NCBI RefSeq assembly: GCF_002929805.1
Contig: NZ_PJJM01000075.1
Coordinates: 1 to 57,039 of the forward strand
DNA: 57,039 nt
Direction: 5' to 3'
Source: Cryobacterium sp. Y50
GTDB lineage: Bacteria > Actinomycetota > Actinomycetes > Actinomycetales > Microbacteriaceae
The notes under the pieces are model-generated. The model was not told the origin of the DNA, searched no databases, and worked only from the letters and a program-made list of their open reading frames with translations. Every line of letters starts with the position of its first letter. Position 1 is the stretch's first letter. Shown here in pieces: positions 24,164 to 33,485 of this stretch. The position numbers were made by a program, and so were the translations under genes.

Positions 24164-25012
24164 ATGACTTCTTCCCCGAATGTGACTCTGCCCACGATCG
24201 CCTTCCTCGGAGCCGGCTCCATGGCTCGCGCCATTCTGGCCGGTCTGCGGGGGCCGGGTGTCACCGTCGAGGGCGGCATTCGTGTCACCAACCGCACGGC
24301 GGTGAAGGCCGCCGAGCTCGCCGACACCGAGGGGGTCACCGCCTACGCGACCGAAATCGACGTCGACGCGAACCTCAAAGCCATCGACGGTGCCCAGATC
24401 GTCATCGTCGCCGTCAAGCCCTACATGGTCGCCGACCTGCTCGCTGAAATCAGCGGCGCCCTGGCGCCCGGCACGCTCGTGCTGAGCGTCGCGGCCGGCG
24501 TCACCATCGACACCTTCGAATCTCTTCTGCCGAGCACCGTGCACGTCATCCGCACCATGCCGAACACCCCCGCCGTCGTCGGCATGGCCGTCACCGGGAT
24601 CAGCGCTGGCACCCGCTCGAGCGATGCCGACCTCGAACTCACCCGCGCCTTGTTCGCGACCGTCGGTGACGTTTTGGTCGTTCCCGAGAGCAAGCTAGAC
24701 GCCCTCAGCACCATCAGCGGCTCCGGCCCCGCTTACGTGTTCTATCTGATCGAGCAGCTCACCGAAACGGCCATCACCAAGGGGTTCACGCCCGAAGAAG
24801 CGGCCGTCATGGTCAACGGAACCTTCCTCGGTGCAAGCGCCCTGCTCGCGGTCTCCGACAAGTCACCGAGCGAGCTGCGCCGCCAGGTCACGAGTCCGGC
24901 CGGCACCACCGAGCGCGCCGTCTGGGAGCTCGAAAAGGGTGGTCTCAAGGAACTCTTCGACACGGCAACAGACGCCGCCCTCGCGCGCGCGAAGGAACTC
25001 GCCGCCTCTTAG
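24164..25012 (+). CDS. proC: Pyrroline-5-carboxylate reductase
   Basis: 282 residues, normal for ProC. It performs the last step of proline synthesis, NADPH-dependent reduction of pyrroline-5-carboxylate. The N-terminal Rossmann loop is FLGAGSMARAIL (11-22), the middle reads VKPYMVADLL and VIRTMPNTPAVVGM, and the dimer region holds SGSGPAYVFYLIEQL and the family signature around VTSPAGTTERAV. It is convergent with the MinD-like gene, 3 bp apart. Confidence 0.96.
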   Translation: MTSSPNVTLPTIAFLGAGSMARAILAGLRGPGVTVEGGIRVTNRTAVKAAELADTEGVTAYATEIDVDANLKAIDGAQIVIVAVKPYMVADLLAEISGALAPGTLVLSVAAGVTIDTFESLLPSTVHVIRTMPNTPAVVGMAVTGISAGTRSSDADLELTRALFATVGDVLVVPESKLDALSTISGSGPAYVFYLIEQLTETAITKGFTPEEAAVMVNGTFLGASALLAVSDKSPSELRRQVTSPAGTTERAVWELEKGGLKELFDTATDAALARAKELAAS

Positions 25013-25015
25013 CGC

Positions 25016-26641
25016 CTACAGCCCCTCGGCGATGGCGGCCGTCGCCTGCAGCCACGCAGCGCGGGTACGGGGCGCCAGCGCGTCGACGTTGAGCGGTCCG
25101 CCGCCGACCAGCGAAGCGTCGTAGGGAACGTCGACGACGGTACGGGTGAGCTGGCGAAAGTGGTTGTGCAGGCGCGCGGACAACTGCTCATCCGCCGTCT
25201 TCGACGGTGAAGCGAGCACGGTCACCGCCTGGGCGACCTTATCGGCGTGTCCCTTCTGGCGCAGGCCGTCGAGCAGCGAGGCCGCGCCATAACCGGTGTC
25301 CTCGCGGATGGTCGAGACGATCACGAGCTGGTCGGCGGTCTCCACGGCCGCCTCCCAGTTGCTGGCCCGCATGTTGTTGCCGGTATCGATGACGAGTACT
25401 CGGTAGAAGCGGCTGAGCGTTGTATGCAGTTTGCGGAATGCGACATCGTCGATGCTCGCGGCGCCGGCCGGATCGAGGTCGGAGGCGAGTGCGTCGAACT
25501 GGGCGTCGCCCTGCGACCGCACATAGTTGTCGAGGTCGCCCACCCGGGAGCGAGCATCGCCGAAGCGGTCCAGGTCGCGGAGCAGATCGACGGCCGTATT
25601 GGTGTGCCGCGCGGCTTGGGCGCGTACGCCGAGGGTTCCCATGGTCTCGTTGTTGTCCCAGGCGAGGGTGTAGCCGCCGCGATAGATGCCGAACGTTGCC
25701 GCAATGAGCAGCGTGGCTGTGGTTTTGTGGGCCCCGCCCTTGGGGTTGTGGACCACGATCGTGCGAGAGCCGTTCAGGCTGCGCTGCACGGCCGTGATTG
25801 CGCCGCGCTGCATCTGCTCCGTCGGACTCGGCGCGAGCGAGACCAGCCCGCCGGTGAGACGGCGCACGGCGCCCTGCCAGCCGTGCTCTGCCGGACCGGT
25901 CGGCGCCGGTGGCCGCGAGCTCAGAAAGTCGGCGAGGTTGGGCGGCACGTTCGTCGATGGTACGGCGACCGCGGCAGCGGGCGAGGTGACGAATGGCGAG
26001 GTGATCGGACGTGACGTGATCGGACGTGACGGGACCGGCACTGATGCGACCGGCAGCGACGGTGTCCGCGACACTCCGCCGCCGGAGACCCGCGGCTCCG
26101 CGGCAACATCCAGCGGCGCGAGCAGCGACTCGAACAGGCTGACGTGTTCATCACCGGCTTCATCGTCGGGTTCATCGGCGGCTTCTGCGGCGGGCGGCTG
26201 CAGCAGCACAGCGAACGGGGTGGGCGCATCCGCTTCGACCGGCACGGCAGGCCGCGGCGAATCAGTCTCGGCCTGCCCCTGCGCCTGCACCGGAAGCGGC
26301 ACCGTGTGAGCCGGCTTGGGGTGCCGCCCGACGACGACCGGACCAGCAGACTCGACGCGCCCGTTGGGGTGCACGGTCAAAGGCCAGTCACCCTGCTCAT
26401 CGCTGACCTGCAGCAGCACGGACTGCCCACGGCTACGGGCGGTCTCGACGACGAGACCAATGATCTCCTCACGCACGCCGGCTTCATCGTTGCCGGTCAC
26501 CATGCGCGTGGCACCGTTGATGGTGACCTCGCCCGTCGTATCGGTTTGCACTTCGGCGATGATGTCAGCCGTGGTGTCAGGCACCGTGAATCCGGCCTCG
26601 GGCGCAACGGTATCGGGGAGCGCGGGAACGTTTCGTGACAT
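25016..26641 (-). CDS. MinD/ParA-like P-loop ATPase with long N-terminal region
   Basis: 541 residues. The C-terminal 240 are a MinD/ParA ATPase with the deviant Walker A loop NPKGGAHKTTATLLIAATFG near residue 300, and LVIDTGNNMRASNWEAAVE as Walker B/switch. The usual second Gly of KGGxGKT is His here. The N-terminal 300 residues start with a small beta-rich domain (VQTDTTGEVTINGATRMV) and continue with a long Pro/Ser/Ala-rich linker containing a repeated RPITS motif. Similar proteins in actinobacteria are annotated as MinD-like or secretion-associated ATPases; the partner is unknown. There is no ParB or ESX core gene in the window. Confidence 0.8.
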   Translation of the reverse strand: MSRNVPALPDTVAPEAGFTVPDTTADIIAEVQTDTTGEVTINGATRMVTGNDEAGVREEIIGLVVETARSRGQSVLLQVSDEQGDWPLTVHPNGRVESAGPVVVGRHPKPAHTVPLPVQAQGQAETDSPRPAVPVEADAPTPFAVLLQPPAAEAADEPDDEAGDEHVSLFESLLAPLDVAAEPRVSGGGVSRTPSLPVASVPVPSRPITSRPITSPFVTSPAAAVAVPSTNVPPNLADFLSSRPPAPTGPAEHGWQGAVRRLTGGLVSLAPSPTEQMQRGAITAVQRSLNGSRTIVVHNPKGGAHKTTATLLIAATFGIYRGGYTLAWDNNETMGTLGVRAQAARHTNTAVDLLRDLDRFGDARSRVGDLDNYVRSQGDAQFDALASDLDPAGAASIDDVAFRKLHTTLSRFYRVLVIDTGNNMRASNWEAAVETADQLVIVSTIREDTGYGAASLLDGLRQKGHADKVAQAVTVLASPSKTADEQLSARLHNHFRQLTRTVVDVPYDASLVGGGPLNVDALAPRTRAAWLQATAAIAEGL

Positions 26642-26797
26642 GAGTAAGCCTTCCGTTCTCGGACATGACGTCGCAGGCAGCCTCGGGTGAGCTGCGACGA
26701 GTTATGTGCGTAGTAGGAGAATAGCTGGTCGCCGTCCCTGAATTGGAGGATTATTCACTGAATCCGCGTGGATTCCGCCAGAACGGACGCTGATCGG

Positions 26798-27469
26798 CTA
26801 GGATCCGAGCGCCGCGAACCGCTCGATGTCGGCCTCGGCGCCCGACACGATGATGAGGTCATGGTTGGACACCACCGTCTCAGCGGTGGCATAGGTGAAC
26901 GGCTTTCCCGGACTCTTCACACCGACCACCGTGACGTTGTACTTGCGACGCACCCCGGAATCAACCAGGTTGAGGCCGCGGATCTGCTTCGGCGGGTACA
27001 TCTTCACGAGGGCGAAATCATCATCGAACTCGATGAAGTCGAGCATGCGACCCGACACGAGGTGGGCGACGCGTTCCCCCGCCTCGGCTTCTGGGTAGAT
27101 CACGTGGTTAGCGCCGATGCGTTCGAGGATCTTGCCGTGTGACTTAGAAATAGCCTTGGCCCAGATCTGCTGGATCTTCAGGTCAACCAGGTTCGCCACG
27201 ATGAGCACGCTCGCTTCGACCGAGGAACCGGTTGCGCAGACGGCGATGGAAAAGTCCTGGGCACCGATTTGCTGCAGCGCCTCGAGGGAACGGGCATCGG
27301 CCTGCACAGCGTGGGTGACTCGCTCCGACCATTTCTGCACGAGGGCCTCGCTCGTGTCGACCACGAGGACTTCACGACCCAGCCGATCAAGCTGGCCGGC
27401 CGTGGCTGCGCCAAACCGCCCGAGCCCGACGATGAGTACGGGGGCGTCGTGTTTGATGCGATCAACCAA
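26798..27469 (-). CDS. ktrA: Potassium uptake regulatory subunit (KtrA/TrkA type)
   Basis: 223 residues: a single RCK unit with a nucleotide-binding loop (VLIVGLGRFGAATAGQLDRL, residues 10-29) and a C-terminal TrkA_C domain (DFALVKMYPPKQI...RRKYNVTVVGV). It sits on the cytosolic side of the KtrB channel and gates it with ATP/ADP or c-di-AMP. Its start overlaps the ktrB stop by 8 bp, so the two are co-translated. Confidence 0.93.
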   Translation of the reverse strand: MVDRIKHDAPVLIVGLGRFGAATAGQLDRLGREVLVVDTSEALVQKWSERVTHAVQADARSLEALQQIGAQDFSIAVCATGSSVEASVLIVANLVDLKIQQIWAKAISKSHGKILERIGANHVIYPEAEAGERVAHLVSGRMLDFIEFDDDFALVKMYPPKQIRGLNLVDSGVRRKYNVTVVGVKSPGKPFTYATAETVVSNHDLIIVSGAEADIERFAALGS

Positions 27470-28946
27470 CGATGGGCCTCTCTTCCGGGCGTTTGAACAG
27501 TTGCCTGCTCTGACTGGCGGCCAATGCTGCCGCGAGAGTCACTGTACCAACCCGGCCCATGGACATCGTTGCGGCCATCACGTACACGCCCTCAGGTGGC
27601 AGGTCGGCGGTGAGACCGGTGGAGAGACCACAGGTCGCAAAAGCGCTGATCACGTCGAACAGTACGAGGTCGAACGGTTGTTTGGAGATATGCAGAATGA
27701 GGATGCTCGCCACCGCAACGGTCGTCGCGCCCCACAGCACCACGCTCACCGACAGGCGCAGAATGTCGCTGGGAATGCGGCGGCCGAAGGCCTCCATCTC
27801 TTGTTTGCCCCGGGCCTCGGCAAAGGCAGCAAGAAAGAGGATGGCCAGGGTCGTCACCTTAATTCCTCCGGCGGTCGACGCCGACCCGCCGCCGATGAAC
27901 ATGAGCATGTCGCTGAGCAGCAGGCTCGACCCGTGCAGTTCGCTGATATCGATGGTTGCGAAGCCGCCCGAGCGCGTCATCACCGACATGAAAAGCGACT
28001 GAAAAATAGTGTCGCCGGCATTCAACGAGCCGAACGTCTTCGGATTGTCGAATTCCAGAATGATGTAGAACACCATGCCCAGGATCATGAGGGCGGTCGT
28101 GGTCACGAGGGTCAGTTTCACGTGCACCGACCAACGGCGTGGGGAACGCCACCCGCGGGCGAAGGCATAAATGACCGGAAAACCGAGGCTGCCCAGAAAT
28201 ACACCGATCATCAGCGCACCGAGAAACCAATAATCGTTGGCGAACGGCTCGAGCCCGCCGATGTTCGGGTTGAAACCGGTGTTGGTGAACGCCATCGCGG
28301 CGTAATAGAAGCTGTGCCAAACGGCCTCGCCGATCGCGACACCGTCGGCCAGCATGCGCGGAAAGAGCAGGGCGGCAACGCCGACTTCGATGACCAGGGC
28401 GCTGATCGCCACGGTCAGTAACAGGCTGCCGACCTCACCGAGGCGCACGGTCTGACCCTCGTTGACCGGGCCGGCGTGGATGCGTGACGGGTTGGAATCG
28501 CTCGCGGCCATGAGTTTGGCGCGAAGGCCGAGGCGCCGGGCGATGACGAGCCCCATTAGGGACGCGAGGGTCAGCACGCCGACGCCCCCAATGTTGACCC
28601 CGACGAAGACGAGAATATTGCCGAATGGTGACCAGTGTGTCGCCATGTCGACCGTAGTCAGTCCGGTCACGCAGATAACCGAGACGGCGGTGAACACCGC
28701 ATCGTGCAGGGGTGTCACCGTGCGGTCAGCCGATGCGACCGGCAACGAGAACAACAGGGTGAACAGCATGATGAGTGCCGTGAAAATGAGAATGGCAAAC
28801 CGCGATGGTGATTTGTGAGCGAGGGCGTCTACGCCGTCGCGCAGGTGCGCCAGAACGCTCAGTGGGCGACGAAGGGGCGGCCCAGTCCCACTTCGAGACA
28901 ACACCTGGGACCCCCGATTGACCTGCGACCTATACCAGTTTGACAT
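27462..28946 (-). CDS. ktrB: Potassium uptake membrane subunit (KtrB/TrkH type)
   Basis: 494 residues with eight-plus membrane helices in the four M1-P-M2 repeats of the Trk/Ktr family. Filter glycines can be seen in SVICVTGLTTVD (repeat 1), AFTNTGFNPNI (repeat 2), TRSGGFATIDIS (repeat 3) and FATCGLSTGLT (repeat 4). It imports potassium. The first 50 residues are a basic cytosolic extension. It is the first gene of a two-gene operon with ktrA and is divergent from an ArsR-type regulator. Confidence 0.95.
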   Translation of the reverse strand: MSNWYRSQVNRGSQVLSRSGTGPPLRRPLSVLAHLRDGVDALAHKSPSRFAILIFTALIMLFTLLFSLPVASADRTVTPLHDAVFTAVSVICVTGLTTVDMATHWSPFGNILVFVGVNIGGVGVLTLASLMGLVIARRLGLRAKLMAASDSNPSRIHAGPVNEGQTVRLGEVGSLLLTVAISALVIEVGVAALLFPRMLADGVAIGEAVWHSFYYAAMAFTNTGFNPNIGGLEPFANDYWFLGALMIGVFLGSLGFPVIYAFARGWRSPRRWSVHVKLTLVTTTALMILGMVFYIILEFDNPKTFGSLNAGDTIFQSLFMSVMTRSGGFATIDISELHGSSLLLSDMLMFIGGGSASTAGGIKVTTLAILFLAAFAEARGKQEMEAFGRRIPSDILRLSVSVVLWGATTVAVASILILHISKQPFDLVLFDVISAFATCGLSTGLTADLPPEGVYVMAATMSMGRVGTVTLAAALAASQSRQLFKRPEERPIVG

Positions 28947-28996
28947 GGTACTACCCGGCGGTGTTTTTCCCCAGCACGAATGACTACCCTGAGGGT

Positions 28997-29452
28997 ATGG
29001 CAGACATCTTTACCGTGGTGGCGGACTCGGCGCGGCGCGACATTTTGCGCATCCTCTTGGAGCGGGCTGATCCCGCCCGCGAGCCCGTGGGCGCAGGGCG
29101 CAGCGAACTGAGCGTGTCCGACATCGTCGGTCATCTTGGGCTGAGCCAGCCGACAGTATCCAAACACCTCAAGGTGCTGCGCGAAGCCGGTTTGGTCACT
29201 GTGCGCGAAGATGGGCAACACCGCTTCTACCGACTGGAATATTCGCCGCTTGAAGAGATCGAGGATTGGCTGATTCCATTCCTCAGTGTCGACTTCGATC
29301 AGGCCGTCAAGACCGCCGATCTGGAGGGTGAGGGCTTGAAAGAAGAGCAGCGAGCATTCGCCTCGGCAATCGGCAAGGCTTTTGCCGATGCCACGCAGAT
29401 GTCTCAGGTCGTCAAGGATGCGACAGCCAAGAAGTGGCGCAGAAACGGCTGA
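28997..29452 (+). CDS. ArsR-family transcriptional regulator
   Basis: 151 residues from ATG 28997 (ADIFTVVADSARRDILRIL). The helix-turn-helix is LSVSDIVGHLGLSQPTVSKH followed by LKVLREAGLVTVREDGQHRFYRL. No CxC-type metal site is seen in the recognition helix, so it is probably not a metal sensor. The 50-residue C-terminal helical extension is found in many actinobacterial members. It is divergent from ktrBA across about 50 bp, so it could control potassium uptake or itself. Confidence 0.9.
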   Translation: MADIFTVVADSARRDILRILLERADPAREPVGAGRSELSVSDIVGHLGLSQPTVSKHLKVLREAGLVTVREDGQHRFYRLEYSPLEEIEDWLIPFLSVDFDQAVKTADLEGEGLKEEQRAFASAIGKAFADATQMSQVVKDATAKKWRRNG

Positions 29453-29585
29453 AATCGGGCGCCTTCGTGTCGCTGCGAACGGGGCGATCCGACCGGTGAG
29501 TAGTTGGGGCGCGATTTGTCCGATAGAATGGTGTTTTCGTGTCAGTCGCGGGCCCCGCGACTAAACCAAAACTTGTGAGGTCCGT

Positions 29586-29684
29586 GTGGGTTCTGTAATT
29601 AAGAAGCGACGCAAGCGTATGGCGAAGAAGAAGCACCGCAAGCTGCTTCGCAAAACTCGCCACCAGCGTCGTAATAAGAAGTAG
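29586..29684 (+). CDS. Small ribosomal protein bS22 / AURKAIP1-COX24 domain protein
   Basis: A 32-residue, extremely basic protein from GTG 29586, five bases after GAGG. It reads GSVIKKRRKRMAKKKHRKLL then RKTRHQRRNKK, nearly the sequence of the bS22 protein of mycobacterial small subunits, where it sits near the decoding centre. It is very short and easy to miss. A strong terminator follows. Confidence 0.93.
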   Translation: MGSVIKKRRKRMAKKKHRKLLRKTRHQRRNKK

Positions 29685-29709
29685 AACGACTCCTCGTCGT
29701 TCTGTGAGC

Positions 29710-29743
29710 AAAGCGCTAGCCCTTCGGGACTGGCGCTTTTTGC
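29710..29743 (+). terminator. Rho-independent terminator after bS22
   Basis: AAAGCGCTAGCCC-TTCG-GGACTGGCGCTTTTT: a stable tetraloop hairpin followed by a T run, 25 bp after the stop codon. Confidence 0.92.
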
Positions 29744-29798
29744 TGTCCGGCGAGCGGTATCGGTGTCAGCGTCTGGTTCGTCGGCCTAGGCTGGAACA

Positions 29799-30068
29799 AT
29801 GGCCATCGTACACCTGACTCTGATCGGCAAGCCCGGTTGTCACCTCTGCGACGATGCACGCGACGTGGTCGGCAGCGTTGTGGCCAAGCTCACCGATGAC
29901 GCATCGGCCCCCACGATCACGCTCGAGGAACGTTCCATTCTCGATGACGCCGACTTGCACGAGCGTTACTTTGAGGACATCCCGGTGCTCCTCATCAACG
30001 GCAAGATGCACAACTACTGGCGCATTGATCCCGTGCGCCTGCGCACCGCCCTACTGGAGGTCTCATGA
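29799..30068 (+). CDS. Glutaredoxin-like (DUF836) protein
   Basis: 89 residues with the redox pair C14-H-L-C17 in GKPGCHLCDDARDVV and the cis-Pro in DIPVLLINGKM, as in glutaredoxin-like DUF836 proteins. It probably reduces disulfides in the cytosol. It overlaps the Dabb gene by four bases (ATGA-type, 30065-30068). Confidence 0.9.
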   Translation: MAIVHLTLIGKPGCHLCDDARDVVGSVVAKLTDDASAPTITLEERSILDDADLHERYFEDIPVLLINGKMHNYWRIDPVRLRTALLEVS

Positions 30069-30364
30069 CCATTCGTCACATTGTCTGCTGGAAGCTCAAT
30101 GCCCTCACCCCGCGCAAGAAAGCCGACGCCGCCGCTGAGATCGCCGCTGGCTTGCAGGCGCTCGTCGGGATTGTGCCTGAGATTCGCGCGTTGACGGTGG
30201 GGCCGGATGTCGCCGGTAACGAAAACTGGGACGTCGCGCTGATCGCCGACTTCGACGACCTCGAAGCCCTCGACCGCTACCAGAAGCACCCAGAGCACAA
30301 AAAGGTCGGCGCGTTCATTCGCACCGTCGTCGCCGACCGCCTGGCCGTAGACCTCGAGGTCTAG
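30065..30364 (+). CDS. Dabb (stress-responsive A/B barrel) protein
   Basis: 99 residues: IRHIVCWKLNALTPRKKADA opens the ferredoxin-like barrel, and FDDLEALDRYQKHPEHKKVG is the characteristic Dabb helix with its YxxHPxH motif. The family is dimeric; roles vary and the ligand is unknown. It is translationally coupled to the glutaredoxin-like gene. Confidence 0.88.
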   Translation: MTIRHIVCWKLNALTPRKKADAAAEIAAGLQALVGIVPEIRALTVGPDVAGNENWDVALIADFDDLEALDRYQKHPEHKKVGAFIRTVVADRLAVDLEV

Positions 30365-30479
30365 CTGGCGTAGCCGATGCCGGCAGATTTGCGGCACACC
30401 GGGTGAGGCCGATGCTCTCGCCGGCGTGTTTCAAATTCTTCCCGTTTTACGCACGGGCAAGTTTGGTGTGGAGTCGGGG

Positions 30480-31808
30480 CTACGGCTCCAGGCGGGTCGG
30501 GCCACGGAACAGGTAGGTGACCTCGCGAATGCTCGCCTGGTGCAGCATGAGCATCAGTACGCGCGCGAGGCCCATGCCGAACCCTCCGTGAGAAGGCACG
30601 CCATACCGGAAGAAGTCCAGGTACCCCTCGATCTCCTTCGGGTCGAGGCCCTTCTCCACCGCCTGCGCTTCGAGCACGTCGATGCGGTGCTCGCGCTGGG
30701 CTCCCGTCGAGATCTCGGTGCCGTTGAAGATGAGGTCGTAGCTTTTGGTGATCGACGTGTCGTCCTCGTGACGCATGTGATAGAACGGGCGAATACTCGA
30801 GGCGTAGTCGGTGAGGAACACGAATTCGTGCCCGTACTTCTCGGCCACATAGGCGGCGATCTGGCGCTCGCCCTCCGGGTCCATGTCGTCGTCGTCGCGG
30901 GGAACCTCGTAGCCGCGGCTCTTCACGATCTCTTTGGCCTCGGCCAGCGGGATACGCGGGAACGGCGTGCTCGGAACGGTTACCTCAACGTCGAACAGGG
31001 CGAGCACCTCGTCGCCGTGCTTGGCCTTGACCGCGGTGAAGCCGGCGACCATGAGGTCCTCGTGCAGCTGCATGACGTCGTCGTGGCTGTTGATCCAGCT
31101 GATCTCCGAGTCAACGCTGGTGAACTCGGTGGCGTGCCGGCTCGTGAAGGAGGGGTCGGCGCGGAATGCCGGGCCCACCTCGAAGATCTTGCCAAAGCCG
31201 GCGGACTGCGCCATCTGCTTAAAGAACTGAGGGCTTTGCGCGAGGTAGGCCTTGGTGTCGAAGTAGCCCACCTCAAACAGTTCGGCGCGGCTCTCGCTCG
31301 CGCTGGCCATGAGCTTCGGGGTGTGCAACTCGATGAAGTCGTGCTCGATCCAATAGGTGCGCAGCGCGTGCTCGAACGTGGTCTGGATGCGAAAGATGAG
31401 GTTCTGCTTCGGGTTGCGCAGGTCGAGGAAGCGCCAGTCCATGCGTTTGTCGAGGCTTGAATCGGCCGCGATCGGTGTTTCGGGGATGGCAGCGGATACC
31501 ACGGTGAGGGTTGTGAGTTTGATCTCGATGCCGCCGAGCTTGACTCGCTCGTCGTGCTTGAGCGCCCCGGTGACCGTGACGAAGGTACCCTGGGCGAGAC
31601 CCGAGATGCTGGTAGCCGGTTCGTCGGCGACAACGACGCCATCGGCATCCGTTGTGCGGGGATTAACCAGCTGCACGGCGCCGGATTCGTCGCGCAGCAC
31701 GACGAATTGCACCTTTTTCTGGTCTCGAACGGTGTCGACCCAGCCGGACACCGATACGGGGCCGTCGTCGAGAGCGGACAGGTTCTTGATTAATACGCGC
31801 GAAGTCAC
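30480..31808 (-). CDS. aspS: Aspartate--tRNA(Asp/Asn) ligase, archaeal-type
   Basis: 442 residues, the short class II AspRS form without the bacterial GAD insertion, so it probably charges both tRNA-Asp and tRNA-Asn (non-discriminating). N-terminal OB fold: SVSGWVDTVRDQKKVQFVVL. Motif 1 lies around WRFLDLRNPKQNLIFRIQ, motif 2 around FEVGPAFRADPSFTSRHATE, and motif 3 around GGFGMGLARVLMLML. If non-discriminating, GatCAB would convert Asp-tRNA-Asn; those genes are not in the window. Confidence 0.95.
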   Translation of the reverse strand: MTSRVLIKNLSALDDGPVSVSGWVDTVRDQKKVQFVVLRDESGAVQLVNPRTTDADGVVVADEPATSISGLAQGTFVTVTGALKHDERVKLGGIEIKLTTLTVVSAAIPETPIAADSSLDKRMDWRFLDLRNPKQNLIFRIQTTFEHALRTYWIEHDFIELHTPKLMASASESRAELFEVGYFDTKAYLAQSPQFFKQMAQSAGFGKIFEVGPAFRADPSFTSRHATEFTSVDSEISWINSHDDVMQLHEDLMVAGFTAVKAKHGDEVLALFDVEVTVPSTPFPRIPLAEAKEIVKSRGYEVPRDDDDMDPEGERQIAAYVAEKYGHEFVFLTDYASSIRPFYHMRHEDDTSITKSYDLIFNGTEISTGAQREHRIDVLEAQAVEKGLDPKEIEGYLDFFRYGVPSHGGFGMGLARVLMLMLHQASIREVTYLFRGPTRLEP

Positions 31809-31887
31809 TGTTCGAGCTTAGCCGGAGCCGCTCGAGGGTCCCCGCCGAGGGGCGCCCGGTAGAGTATGTTTCGGGAGGGACGACGCC

Positions 31888-32187
31888 ATGACGCAGAATA
31901 GACTTGAGGTTGATACCGGGGCCGTTCGCAGCCTCGCAGAGAATTTCGACGTCGTTCGTCGCGGCCTCAGCGATGCGAGCGCCGTCGGTGTGGAATTGGG
32001 GACCATGGTCGGTCACGCGCACCTGGCGAGCGTTATCGACGACTTCTCGTCGAAATGGGACGATCGCCGCACCGAACTGACCGAGCAGCTCACGCAAATG
32101 CACACCATGGGTCAAGCAGTGGCGGACGGATTCGAATCGGTGGATTCTGGACTAGCTCGTGCTCTGACCGAGACCCCAAGTTCGTGA
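31888..32187 (+). CDS. WXG100/EspC-like small helical protein (cassette gene 1)
   Basis: 99 residues, all helical, in two arms. The first carries VDTGAVRSLAENFDVVRRGL; after LASVIDDFSSKWDDRRTELTE the second carries a heptad-like helix (LTQMHTMGQAVADGFESVDS). The F-x-x-KW-D spacing is typical of EspC/WXG100-superfamily proteins linked to type VII secretion. GGAGGG precedes the start. It is the first of five genes with 4-8 bp overlaps. It overlaps gene 2 (GTGA). Confidence 0.65.
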   Translation: MTQNRLEVDTGAVRSLAENFDVVRRGLSDASAVGVELGTMVGHAHLASVIDDFSSKWDDRRTELTEQLTQMHTMGQAVADGFESVDSGLARALTETPSS

Positions 32188-33485
32188 GCGGCTACGACCC
32201 GCTTCCGGGCGATCCGACCGGCGTGCGTACAGCGGCAACCAAGTACACGCTGACAGCGGATGCCGTGCGCGATTCCGCCGCCGAACTGCGCCGGCTCATT
32301 GCGGCTGATGACCTGGGTCGGAGCGAGGCCGTGTCGGCACTTGTGGAGTTGTCCGGCGATGTCGCTGGCCGGCTGGAAAAGCTGCACGGCCGCTATGAGA
32401 CAGCGGGTTCGTCGCTCACCGTCTACGCCGATTCATTGGAAACGGCCCAAACCATGGCGCGGCAGGCAATCGATGCGCGTGACTACGCGGCGACCGAAGC
32501 ATCTACCGCTCAGTCGTGGGCCGACCACTATTCCGACGCGGCGCGCGCAGCGATCGACCCGGCAGACCAGGTGGACGCCCAGCGACTAGCCTTCGCGCAC
32601 GAGTCGGTCGTTGAGGAACTGACGGTACAACTTGCCGCGACCCTGCAGAATTATCATGATGCGATTTCACTGCGCGATTCTGCCGCGGCCGTCGCTGCCG
32701 AGCAAATCGCTGCTGCGATCGAGCAGGATGGCCTTAACGACTCCCTCTGGGATGATTTCAGCGGCTGGGTCGCCGAAAATGCTGCCGTCCTAACCACCAT
32801 CAAGAACATTTTGGGTTATCTGGCGGCGGGACTGGCGCTTCTGAGCTTGTTCTTTCCGCTCCTCATCCCATTTGCCCTGGCCATCGCCGGGGCAACGGCA
32901 CTGCTGAGCCTGGTTCTCGCCAGCACCGGACAAATCTCATGGATTGAGTTTGGCCTGGACGCGCTCACGTTTGCTAGTTTGGGCGTCGCCGCCATCGCCG
33001 GCGTGGCGCTCAAGGGCACGATGGCAGCCTTGAAGACCACACGGGTAGCCCAAATCACCAGGTTGGGGACCAGCAAGAATCCCCTGCGCTCGGTATCGTC
33101 CAGCTTCAACGGCGTGCTCCCGAGTAAGGTCGGGTTCTCGAACAAGGTGGGCTGGTACCGAGAGGTGCTTTCGACCAAGGGAGTCGCCAACGCTCAGGCG
33201 TCGCGGGTGTTGAGCAATGCGCGAGCCGGCGCTGGTGGCCCTGGCGATGATCTGCTCGTTGGCTTGGCCAAGGTTAATATCGGGTTTCAGCGCGTGGAAC
33301 TGGCAATCCCCACCGTGCTCAAGGGAACGAATTTAGCCCTCGACCAGCTCGGACTCCCAGCGCAGGTGCTCAACCCCATCATGCCCGACGCCGTTGATAA
33401 CGTACTCAACGCGGGTGCCTCCGTGGACGATTGGTACGAGCACGTGAATGAGCAGGCAACATGGAGAGTGGGAACATCGTGGTGA
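32184..33485 (+). CDS. Large helical protein with hydrophobic domain, possible T7SS substrate (cassette gene 2)
   Basis: 433 residues from GTG 32184. Residues 1-190 are long helices like the N-terminal domains of T7SS-linked effector proteins (GDPTGVRTAATKYTLTADAV, LEKLHGRYETAGSSLTVYAD, SLETAQTMARQAIDA). Residues about 207-277 are strongly hydrophobic (LGYLAAGLALLSLFFPLLIP, FALAIAGATALLSLVLAS, FASLGVAAIAGVALKG). The C-terminal 150 residues are basic then acidic, with no nuclease or protease motif seen. It could insert in a membrane. Function unknown. The next gene starts inside its stop codon. Confidence 0.6.
   Translation: MSGYDPLPGDPTGVRTAATKYTLTADAVRDSAAELRRLIAADDLGRSEAVSALVELSGDVAGRLEKLHGRYETAGSSLTVYADSLETAQTMARQAIDARDYAATEASTAQSWADHYSDAARAAIDPADQVDAQRLAFAHESVVEELTVQLAATLQNYHDAISLRDSAAAVAAEQIAAAIEQDGLNDSLWDDFSGWVAENAAVLTTIKNILGYLAAGLALLSLFFPLLIPFALAIAGATALLSLVLASTGQISWIEFGLDALTFASLGVAAIAGVALKGTMAALKTTRVAQITRLGTSKNPLRSVSSSFNGVLPSKVGFSNKVGWYREVLSTKGVANAQASRVLSNARAGAGGPGDDLLVGLAKVNIGFQRVELAIPTVLKGTNLALDQLGLPAQVLNPIMPDAVDNVLNAGASVDDWYEHVNEQATWRVGTSW

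Noticed and set aside
25969..26060. RPITS repeats in the MinD-like gene as a mobile or regulatory repeat
   Set aside because: Short coding repeat in a disordered linker; common and without further signal.
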